Shown here one piece after another: positions 57,312 through 64,000 of a stretch of 64,000 nucleotides of DNA. The translations under genes and the position numbers were made by a program. The stretch covers positions 248,001-312,000 of the forward strand of contig NZ_CP139977.1 in NCBI RefSeq assembly GCF_034424625.1. The letters are read 5' to 3'. Below the pieces are notes generated by a model. It did no database searches and was not told the origin of the DNA. It was given only the letters and a program-made list of their open reading frames with translations. The stretch comes from Janthinobacterium lividum (GTDB lineage: Bacteria; Pseudomonadota; Gammaproteobacteria; Burkholderiales; Burkholderiaceae_D). Each line of letters starts with the position of its first letter. Positions within the stretch are counted from its first letter, which is position 1.

Positions 57312-57629
57312 ATGTTGGATTTTACATTCGCTACACCCACCGAACTGTGCATGGAGATAGCGCGGCGTCTCAAAGCACAACGCATGCGCCTGGAACTCTC
57401 TCAGCCTGAACTCGCACAGCGCGCGGGCGTCGCATTGGGCACGGTGTCTGGTTTTGAAAAGACGGGGAAGGCCACACTCGAAACGTCGTTGCGCCTTGTC
57501 GTTGCCTTGGGCCTGACAAAAGAACTTGAATCGCTCTTTTTGCAAAAGCCGACGTCAATCAAAGAACTGGAAGAGGCCAGCAGGCCAGTTCGCCAACGTG
57601 TTCCCCGGAAAAATAAAAGGGCGTCATGA
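57312..57629 (+). CDS. hipB: HipB-type antitoxin, HTH regulator
   Basis: This 105-residue protein has an HTH_XRE domain (about 15-70: LCMEIARRLKAQRMRLELSQ, PELAQRAGVALGTVSGFEK) and a basic C-terminal tail (VRQRVPRKNKRAS). Its TGA overlaps the hipA ATG (ATGA at 57626). HipB dimers neutralise HipA and repress the operon together with it. The repeated TAACTTC sites upstream fit autoregulation. Confidence 0.9.
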   Translation: MLDFTFATPTELCMEIARRLKAQRMRLELSQPELAQRAGVALGTVSGFEKTGKATLETSLRLVVALGLTKELESLFLQKPTSIKELEEASRPVRQRVPRKNKRAS

Positions 57630-58849
57630 AAAAGCTCAACGTCAATTTTTGCGGATGGGGTCAACAATGGCATCTCGGCACGCTTGCACACGAAGGGCGT
57701 GCTCTCCTGTTCGAATACTCTGATGAGGCACTGCAGCGGGGTATCGAACTCTCTCCAATTTACTTGAAACTGCGCAAAGTGGCCTATTCGGATTTTCCGA
57801 ACAGCCAAGAGAACCTGCCGGGGTTGATTGCCGATTCGTTGCCTGACGGCTGGGGCCGGCTTCTGATGGACCGCTGCTTCCAAAAGGATGGGCGCGACCC
57901 GACTGGCATTTCACCATTGGATCGACTGGCGTTCATCAATGATCGCGCGATGGGTGCGATGGTGTTTACGCCGCCCGATGCGTTGAGCCATGATCCGGAA
58001 TATCAGGAATTGCGCGTACTGGCCGAAGGCGCGCAGGCGGTGCTGGCAGGCAAAGATACCGCGACCCTCGAACAGCTGGCACTGACTGGCGGCTCGCCCC
58101 ACGGCGCGCGACCAAAGGTTTTGGTTCAGTACAACGGCGCTACGGGACAGGTCAGTACCGACCGCGCTGCGCCTGGCGCGGCATGGCTGGTGAAATTCCA
58201 GGCTCAGGGTGAAACCAAGGAAGTATGTGCTATCGAGAAGCTGTACGCTACCATGGCGGAGAAATGCGACCTGGACATGCCCGCCACGAAATACTTCGAC
58301 TTGTCCCCGAAATTGGCCGGCTTCGGAATCGAGCGCTTTGATCGTCAAGGCGGCATGCGGGTGCCGACCCTGAGCCTGGCTGGTTTGCTCGACGACAATT
58401 TCCGTTTGCCGACACGGGACTATACGGTGTTCTTAAAAGCGACCAGGACCCTGACCAAGGACGAGCGGCAGGTAAAGAAGGCTTTCGAGCGATGTGCATT
58501 CAACGTCGTCTTCCACAACCGTGACGACCACACCAAGAATTTCGCCTACGTGATGAACGAATCGATGCAGTGGGAGCTGGCGCCATGTTACGACCTGACG
58601 TACAACGTCGGCGTTGGCGGTGAGCACCAGATGACGGTCAGCGGTGAAGGTCGTCACCCGGGGCTACAACACCTGCTCAAGCTGGCGGCTGCGGTCGACC
58701 TGCCTGAGACATGGGCTCGCCAAACGATTGAGCGCATCACGACCGTGGCGGGCCAGTTCTCCACTGATGCAAAAGGGAGCGGCATTAAGTCAGCCACTCG
58801 GACCTCCATCAAAAACGCGATCGAAGCAAACCGGAAGAGGATGGCATAA
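57626..58849 (+). CDS. hipA: HipA-type serine/threonine kinase toxin
   Basis: This is a full-length HipA (407 residues). It has the N-terminal HipA domain (VNFCGWGQQWHLGTLAHEGR; LPDGWGRLLMDR), the glycine-rich nucleotide loop GGSPHGARPKV, the catalytic HNRDDHTKNFAYVM motif near 290 and the metal-binding YDLTYNV segment. HipA kinases phosphorylate tRNA synthetases (GltX in E. coli) and stall growth, giving persistence. All key motifs are present, so with HipB it forms a working-looking type II module. It sits between an IS5 element and repeat copies, typical of an acquired cassette. Confidence 0.92.
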   Translation: MKKLNVNFCGWGQQWHLGTLAHEGRALLFEYSDEALQRGIELSPIYLKLRKVAYSDFPNSQENLPGLIADSLPDGWGRLLMDRCFQKDGRDPTGISPLDRLAFINDRAMGAMVFTPPDALSHDPEYQELRVLAEGAQAVLAGKDTATLEQLALTGGSPHGARPKVLVQYNGATGQVSTDRAAPGAAWLVKFQAQGETKEVCAIEKLYATMAEKCDLDMPATKYFDLSPKLAGFGIERFDRQGGMRVPTLSLAGLLDDNFRLPTRDYTVFLKATRTLTKDERQVKKAFERCAFNVVFHNRDDHTKNFAYVMNESMQWELAPCYDLTYNVGVGGEHQMTVSGEGRHPGLQHLLKLAAAVDLPETWARQTIERITTVAGQFSTDAKGSGIKSATRTSIKNAIEANRKRMA

Positions 58850-58865
58850 CGTTGTGAATCGCCAC

Positions 58866-59140
58866 CAGTAGCTCAGACTCGTCTGATTCATAGTTCTTGA
58901 AAGATGAAAAACCAATGGATTGTGTCAGGGGCCTGGGCGTCCTGCGAAGCACCTGGTTTGCGATCTCATAGCTGCCTGATCCAACGACGAGATCGGGTCT
59001 GGCCTGTCAATCCCCCTACCCTGCAGAGGATCCTGTCGCGCTCCATCACATACGGCTTGAGCTTCGGACGGTTTCTGTATGAGCTTTCCGTGACCAAGCA
59101 CTTTGTGATTTTGTAGTTGAGTTTTTGCGGGGTGCGGCAC
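58866..59140 (+). repeat. Dispersed repeat, copy 1
   Basis: About 275 bp resemble 59612-59885: a GTAGCTCAGACTC start, ATAGTTCTTGAAAGATG, then TGATCCAACGACGAGATCGG, CCCTACCCTGCAG and a GCGGGG end. Part of it also resembles the 5' part of the IS481 relic at 54320. It is probably an IS481-derived relic. Confidence 0.65.
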
Positions 59141-59198
59141 ATTCGATTCGAGTCCACTTTACATTATTTTTGCTCTGCAACAATATATTTAGATTAGA

Positions 59199-59619
59199 GT
59201 GTCGCAGCCACCGATTGAGTCCGCAGCCGCAAGCTGCCTTTCAAATTCATTTAAGTTAGACCTGATAGAAACTTTGAGCATAGTGGTGCTGGCATTAATT
59301 TTTTTGTCTTTACCTGTCACCATTGGCCTGCGGAATTCTTGTCGCGCGGATAAAAATAATTCGCGTGGGGGCGCATGGAGCGGCAGGATGCGTTCTACGC
59401 TATATTGCGCAAGGCCTGGGGCTGCCGATAGTCGTTGTTGCTCTGGTTTCTGCCTTTTTGATGCTCCTCTCCATTTGCGGTGGCCCTGCATGGATTTGGC
59501 CTATCTTTTTCTATGCTCTCATCACCTACTTTGCCATTGGTTGGGCCCTGGTGTGGATAGCTGTGGGATGTTGGTTTCTTGCGAAGCATTCTCTTGCTAG
59601 GATAAATCGCCACTCGTAG
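59199..59619 (+). pseudogene. Small membrane protein, apparently frameshifted
   Basis: The first frame (59199-59330) has a hydrophobic helix (LIETLSIVVLALIFLSLPVT IGL). The next frame (59323-59619) continues with ILVARIKIIRVG, then two to three hydrophobic helices (GLPIVVVALVSAFLMLLSIC; WIWPIFFYALITYFAIGWAL) and a basic end. A one-base shift near GGCCTGCGGAATTC would join them. No family is recognised. It lies between two copies of a repeat. Confidence 0.45.
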
Positions 59620-59885
59620 CTTAGACTCTCCTGATCCATAGTTTTGAAAGATGGAAAACCGATGGATCCTGTTAGGGACCTGGGTGTCCAGCCAGGCACT
59701 AGGGCTGCGATCTCGTCGCTACCGGATCCAACGACGAGATCGGGTCTGACGTACCAATCGCCCTGTCCTGCAGCGGCTACTACCGCGCTCAAGCAAATGC
59801 GGCTTGAGCTCCGGCTGATTCCGGTAGGAATTCTCCCATGGCTAAACGCCTTGCGACGTTGTAGCAGAGGTTTTGCGGGGCGCCG
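59612..59885 (+). repeat. Dispersed repeat, copy 2
   Basis: Second copy of the repeat at 58866-59140, with shared GTAGCTTAGACTC, ATAGTTTTGAAAGATGGAAA, GATCCAACGACGAGATCGGG and CCTGCAG blocks and a GCGGGGCGCC end. The copies are in direct orientation and bracket the membrane-protein pseudogene. Confidence 0.65.
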
Positions 59886-60185
59886 ACTTTGACTTAGCAC
59901 CTCGCCGTGTCAGCGTTCTGGGGCTCGCCGCCACCGCCGGTCTATACGTTTGAACGTCAATCGGTACTGCAACGCATTGTTTTGGTCGCGTTGCATTAGA
60001 GCGTGCGCTCATACTATCCGCTCTGTTGATTGGCATACGCCGATATGGATCGGGTTGGTGTGGCAGGATCAGGGAATATCTGGCTGGTCAGCACAGCCTC
60101 CCCCTCTCCTGCAAACACGCTTATCGACGCGGTATCGAATAGGATGCGCAAGCGTAGTTGTCCGCGCGTCGCTCACGCCGGATGA
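59886..60185. other. Gene-free region
   Basis: About 300 bp with no recognisable gene, repeat or signal. Confidence 0.4.
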
Positions 60186-60468
60186 GCAGTTAATAATAAT
60201 GATGCACTTGTGCGCCTGTGATCTTGGCGACTGGTGACAATCCACGCATCTCCACAAGCCAATCGTGCTTGTAGCCGAATTTGCCATAATCAGCCAGGTT
60301 TCCGGTTGTGTGCCCGTAACCAGCCGGTGCTGGCACGTTCGCAACGTCGGCGCTAAGCCGGTCGCACATGATTTGATCGCGCTTACGGAGCCGACTCAAG
60401 ATCGCTTCACGGACGCTTTGCAAAACACATGCTCGCATCCATTCGCGAAGCCGATGCCAACGGGTCAT
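60186..60468 (-). mobile_element. IS5-family transposase fragment
   Basis: The minus-strand frame has LREWMRACVLQSVREAILSR, then ADVANVPAPAGYGHTTGNLA and YGKFGYKHDWLVEMRGLSPV, AKITGAQVHH. This is the central part of an IS5-type transposase (VDSASVPA...GPNPTDRGKLGSKHHLLVD). It is diverged from the element at 56111 and cut at both ends. Confidence 0.7.
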
Positions 60469-60475
60469 GCAGCTG

Positions 60476-60817
60476 TCACAGCTCAGGTATTGCCGCTATC
60501 TCCCCGAAGCGGTCCTTCAACTGCTGAGTAAAGACGTGATTTCTCGCCAAGCGCGCCAGATGGATCTTGAGCTGCGTGTCGCCCCAGCCGGTCAGCTCGC
60601 GCACGTGGCGGCGGCTAAAGCGGAAGTCGGCCTGCTTCATGCCCAGCCGCTCGGCTTCCAGCTTGACCCAGCCATGCAAGGCATTCAACAGCTTGCGCGT
60701 TTGCGGCGGCAGCTCGTCGAGCGTGCGGCCCAGCACGTCGTGCGCGAGTCGGTTGGCGATGGCAATGTCAGACGGCAGCACCTCGATGTAGCGCACCGCC
60801 TTGCCCCGGTGCTGCAC
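60476..60817 (-). pseudogene. C-terminal fragment of a primase-like mobile-element protein
   Basis: The 113 codons include IAIANRLAHDVLGRTLDELP, PQTRKLLNALHGWVKLEAER and FRFSRRHVRELTGWGDTQLK IHLARL. I associate this pattern with the C-terminal winged-helix part of CHC2/primase-like proteins of integrative elements, from memory and without a search. The start of the gene is absent. It suggests that an integrative element once extended here. Confidence 0.45.
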
Positions 60818-61591
60818 CGTGTGCGTGGGCCGCTGGTACTGGTGCAGGAACCCGCGCCGGCGCGGCCGGCGCTGTGCTAAACGGTATAAATGATATTGAA
60901 TGTTTTAAGCACAGCGGCGCCGCCAATTCAGTCAAGGCCGCGCAGCGCCCGCAGGGCTTGGCCTTGACGGCCGCGATCAAGAGCACGCTCACACATGCGG
61001 TGCGAGGCGGGTTCTTGCCTTGCACCGCTTGTAGACGCGGTTGATTTTGAAGTTGCGGTTGCGTGCACTTGGCCTGACTGACGGCGAAGCGCGGCGGCAA
61101 GCGAGGAACAAGCGCGCCCTGTAGCACTGACTGGCAGCACCCCGTGTGGTGGACGCGCGCAGCGCCTGACCGAAACCATGCGTACAGCGCACGCACTGGC
61201 TTAGCAGGCCCGCAGGGGCGCAAGACATAAGGCCTATTCTGTCAACCCGAAGGGCCCGGCGTAGCGCGGGGTCGCCCCACCAAGTGAAGCGCAGCGCAAC
61301 GACTGGGGCGATTTGCAACAGAATGTCGCCTTATGTTAAAGCGGCCGCGCAGCGGCCGATTTACCCCGGAGGGGCTGTGCTTTTGCGTGGCAGGTAGCTG
61401 GCTGACGGCGAAGCGCGGCGGCAAGCGGTGCGCGGCACCGCGCGCCTGGTAGCCCACTTCTGCATCAAGCGTGGCTGTTGCCTTCCGCAAGCGCGGCTGG
61501 CAGTACCGCGCAGCGGCTGACCAGGTCGTTCGAATTCACTCTACAGCTGAGCTCGTGTCCGTTTGGTAGCACCGACCCCGTGCCGTTCGTG
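60818..61591. other. GC-rich gene-free region with direct and inverted repeats
   Basis: A 26-bp direct repeat (CTGACGGCGAAGCGCGGCGG, plus six bases) occurs at 61078-61103 and 61402-61427. An inverted repeat around 60868-60918 pairs GCTGTGCT with AGCACAGC. Coding frames on both strands are compositional. The pattern resembles intergenic spacer of a plasmid or ICE, but no origin can be named. Confidence 0.5.
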
Positions 61592-61951
61592 CTACTTTCG
61601 AAGTGGCAGCCAGTAACACCCAACTACTCTGAAATTTTCATCCACATAACAATTTCCAATTACCCCCCCATCATCCGATGCGAAACCATAACAAGTAACA
61701 TTTTCACTCCCTTCAATGGAGCCCATTGCAGCAATCAATTCATCAAGGCCCAAAGCGAAAACACCCGCTTTCCCTAGAGTCATCAAATGCACACGTGCAC
61801 TTGCAAGCACGTCCTTCACTGGCATCAAGCCAGGGGCTTCATACACTGCCCTTGCATCTGGCGATTCTAATATTTCCTTTGTCTTTTTCCACCAGTCGGA
61901 CTCAAGCCCGTGAACTGGTTCGAGCGACAAAATGAATTTCATTTGATTCAT
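61592..61951 (-). CDS. Putative immunity protein for the adjacent ADP-ribosyltransferase-like toxin
   Basis: This 119-residue soluble protein (MNQMKFILSLEPVHGLESDW; ENVTCYGFASDDGGVIGNCY) overlaps the toxin stop by one base (TAATG). I do not recognise its family. The function is inferred from the tight toxin-immunity arrangement, which repeats in the next two cassettes upstream. It is last in the array. Confidence 0.6.
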   Translation of the reverse strand: MNQMKFILSLEPVHGLESDWWKKTKEILESPDARAVYEAPGLMPVKDVLASARVHLMTLGKAGVFALGLDELIAAMGSIEGSENVTCYGFASDDGGVIGNCYVDENFRVVGCYWLPLRK

Positions 61952-62580
61952 TACCTTACCCTCATTGCGCCATCTCTAACGCCTCGCATTAGGACTTCGC
62001 TTTCATAATACACATCAGGTGACCAAGACCATGACCATGAGGCACCTTTCGGCGGCGCACCAACAGGCACCTTCAATATCACTCCCCCAACACCGTTTTT
62101 TGATGCATGCTTCTGCGCAATTTCCAACGATCTAGACCAAGATGTAAATTGACTTTGTGCAGCCACTCCACCGAGATTGTGTGCCTCTTCGGTTACATTT
62201 CCCAGGACGTTACCTGGTACCACACGTCCCCGAAGGGCCGCTTGTAAGGCAGGATGACCCGCGCTAACTCCTCGATAGAGATATTGAACCTCTGAAGCCA
62301 AGGCCGGACCGGCTTCGCCGGCCCCACCAAGTCCAAATAGCGTCGCGGTCTTCCACCAGCTTGCCACTCGCATCCCAGCATTCATAACCGTCGTAGCAAT
62401 TTCAGAATTTAGGTCATTAATGTAGTCCTGGACTGGATCGCCCGTATAGGATTTAACGGGTGTCGCTTCCAATGTACCCTGGTGAATACAACCCAGTGAG
62501 TCGCACCTAGTTTCCCGATTAGCACCAGAGAAGAAGTCGGAAGCTCTCTTCAGAATCCCGTCTCCCGTGTTTGCCGAGAC
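61951..62580 (-). pseudogene. Orphan polymorphic toxin C-terminal domain, ADP-ribosyltransferase-like
   Basis: The frame is open from just after the preceding immunity stop, with no proper start; 62472 is only a TTG. It begins VSANTGDGILKRASDFFSG. The C-terminal part has an ART-like pattern: YLYRGVSAGHPALQAAL (Arg), FTSWSRSLEIAQKHAS (S-T/S region), and SPDVYYESEVLMRG (ExE-like). Such domains modify target proteins or nucleic acids with ADP-ribose. Lacking a carrier protein, it is a displaced cassette that could return to a full toxin by recombination. Exact ART class is uncertain. Confidence 0.65.
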
Positions 62581-62900
62581 TAATCTTCTCGTCGCCGATA
62601 CACAACTCGAACTGATTCGCTTGGCCAGTCAATGGGGGCTTTAGTAACTACCACATCGATAACATAGGTAATTGATGCCTCCTGTAACGCTTCGAACTCA
62701 CAAGCTATGTCCTCGATCTCTTCTCGATCAATGGCGTTATCTTCGGCCAACACAAAAATAAGCAACCAAGAGCTTCCATCATGCGAAAGTCCAACCGTTC
62801 GAAAGTTAGAAGAAATGGCACCAAGGAGTGCCTGCACCAAGCGTAACGTTTGGATGCACCAAATATCGTTTGCAATTTCAGTATTCATCACGGAGTCCAA
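62580..62900 (-). CDS. Putative immunity protein, 106 residues
   Basis: Small acidic protein (SVMNTEIANDIWCIQTLRLV; DREEIEDIACEFEALQEASI) starting inside the last codons of the upstream toxin piece (13-bp overlap). It ends two bases before the next toxin frame. No family name is recalled with confidence; the role as neutraliser of the 62888-63520 toxin is inferred from position and overlap. Confidence 0.6.
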   Translation of the reverse strand: MDSVMNTEIANDIWCIQTLRLVQALLGAISSNFRTVGLSHDGSSWLLIFVLAEDNAIDREEIEDIACEFEALQEASITYVIDVVVTKAPIDWPSESVRVVYRRRED

Positions 62901-63520
62901 GTTGGATTCATTGGGACGACACTAGGCGCTGATGTCCCTTTGATCATAAACACATTTGTCGGCTGACTAGGGTAACGAGGGAGATTTACGTTTATACCCG
63001 TCACTCCCTCGAAGCGTACTACTGGGAAGCCAGCTTGAGATTTTCCGAGAACCTGAGCTGCACCGGCACGGTATGCATCAAGCACCTTTTGCGCATCTGA
63101 CACGCTATCGAGCATTCCACCGCCCCGATATTCCTGTCGACCTGCAATATGCCGGAGCTGCTTTTGGCTAATTTTCTCAGCGACCTCAGGGAAGTCCGCA
63201 GCGGATAAACGAGAGGCGGCGCCCTCCGCCAAGCCGGCCAGACCACCACCCACTGCGCGCGCACCATTGACCAACATCAAGCCATCAGCTGTATCCTTTC
63301 CTTGCTGACCAAAATATTTGCTCGTTGGTGTAAAGGGATCCCACAACGGCATCGGCTCAATAGTGCCGTTAATGTCACCAATAGCAGTAAAGAAATTCCC
63401 TGCTTGAATCAATCCATGGGCAACCGCGTTCCCGGCCCCAGCTGCCAATGATTGCAGAATATCGCCCTGAGTCAAATTCGTAACTTGAATTCCGTTGGTG
63501 TTTGCCGAAACCGTGGTTAC
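62888..63520 (-). pseudogene. Orphan polymorphic toxin C-terminal domain, family not assigned
   Basis: The frame starts just after the Imm26-like stop without a real start (VTTVSANTNGIQVTNLTQGD), or at an internal codon at 63475. It has a Gly/Ala-rich pre-toxin part (AAGAGNAVAHGLIQAGNFFT; GARAVGGGLAGLAEGAASRL) and a toxin part (KQLRHIAGRQEYRGGGMLDS; QPTNVFMIKGTSAPSVVPMN PTW). The pre-toxin region resembles Rhs or hemagglutinin-type C termini. It carries the same VSANT entry as the next toxin piece. Confidence 0.6.
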
Positions 63521-63529
63521 TCCGAGTTA

Positions 63530-63994
63530 TTAATCCGGCGCTAATGCGATGCCAAGGGCCGATGAAATCTGATCATCTATAGTCCTAAAGCTTTGTAGTC
63601 CTCGCTCCCCAACTGGCTCTTTAGGCATGGAGAGACGATGATCGTATTCATCAAAGTACCATCCACGCGAATCCATAAAACAATGCTTTGGAAGTCGATC
63701 CATGGGGCCAAGTTCACGATGCTCAATCGTTTCGAAGTAACCCTTACTCCAAGGAAGCTTGTTGGTCAACATCGGAGCAGTCAGCAATTGGCCGCGCATT
63801 AGTGTTGGCACATCTTCTTTTCGCTTTGATCTTTCGCTATATATATAAATTAAAATACAATCGGCCATCGGACCGATTTTTGCATCTATAGCGATGACAC
63901 GGCCATAAAGGAAGAGGCCATCAGGAGGTAACATTACAAAAACATCGCCTTTCTTTGGTGATGTTTTTGTTTTTTTTAATGAGACAAGATTCAT
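63530..63994 (-). CDS. Imm26-like immunity protein
   Basis: This 154-residue protein (MNLVSLKKTKTSPKKGDVFV, MLPPDGLFLYGRVIAIDAK) matches the start pattern of Imm26 family immunity proteins (KKGDVF..PL.DG.Y.YGRV). The rest (LPWSKGYFETIEHRELGPMD) is consistent. Its cognate toxin would lie beyond the right edge of the window. It begins only six bases before the window end, so the array continues further. Confidence 0.75.
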   Translation of the reverse strand: MNLVSLKKTKTSPKKGDVFVMLPPDGLFLYGRVIAIDAKIGPMADCILIYIYSERSKRKEDVPTLMRGQLLTAPMLTNKLPWSKGYFETIEHRELGPMDRLPKHCFMDSRGWYFDEYDHRLSMPKEPVGERGLQSFRTIDDQISSALGIALAPD

Positions 63995-64000
63995 CTTAAA

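Overview
This window looks like part of a genomic island in a betaproteobacterium, probably order Burkholderiales. The family (perhaps Oxalobacteraceae) is a guess from gene style, not a measurement. The left half (1-35 kb) is the distal end of a large modular polyketide synthase (PKS) locus with tailoring, export and quorum-sensing genes. The right half (35-64 kb) is a mosaic of decayed insertion sequences, a Tn7-like remnant, a tyrosine integrase, a few cargo genes and an array of polymorphic-toxin/immunity cassettes.

1-22.3 kb, plus strand: the 3' end of one PKS gene (DH-KR-ACP), a two-module PKS (KS-AT*-DH-cMT-KR*-ACP-KS-AT*-DH-KR-ACP) and a final PKS (KS-AT*-DH-KR-ACP-KS0). All three complete elongation modules keep a full-size acyltransferase-like region whose catalytic serine is gone. 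The line must therefore be loaded by an acyltransferase acting in trans that is not in this window. The last KS keeps its cysteine but has lost the first catalytic histidine, so it should transfer chains rather than elongate them. There is no thioesterase.

21.2-28.3 kb, plus strand: an old-yellow-enzyme reductase, a degenerate half-KS fused to a PCP, a family III CoA-transferase, a stand-alone NRPS condensation domain with a TubC-type docking domain, and an MDR enoyl/quinone reductase. 28.3-32.1 kb, minus strand: a MATE exporter, an unknown protein, a xylose-isomerase-like TIM barrel and a shikimate-dehydrogenase homologue. The set strongly recalls enacyloxin of Burkholderia ambifaria, where a KS0 passes the chain to a PCP and a free condensation domain esterifies it to a shikimate-derived dihydroxycyclohexane carboxylic acid. 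The likely product class here is a polyenoyl ester or amide of a shikimate-derived ring acid. One module carries a C-methyltransferase and a ketoreductase with a Tyr-to-His change, so the product may not be enacyloxin itself. LuxI and LuxR homologues follow and probably control the locus. A dead IS6 remnant now lies between them.

35-40 kb: IS6 and IS5 debris, a 25-bp perfect inverted repeat, and a 598-residue tyrosine recombinase. 40-43 kb: an intact secreted M16 peptidase with a strong terminator. 43-57 kb: an IS3 (IS2-group) element, a dnaE2 fragment with an internal deletion, a broken Tn7-like tnsA and truncated tnsB, an XRE regulator, several IS5, IS6 and IS481 remnants, an SH3-domain exported protein, an almost complete IS3 element, an unknown Cys-containing protein and a complete IS5 element with a frameshift. 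57-59 kb: a hipBA toxin-antitoxin pair. 59-61.6 kb: dispersed repeats, a frameshifted membrane protein and plasmid- or ICE-like fragments. 61.6-64 kb, minus strand: an orphan toxin-immunity array whose toxin pieces share the same entry sequence. No tRNA, rRNA or CRISPR array was seen.
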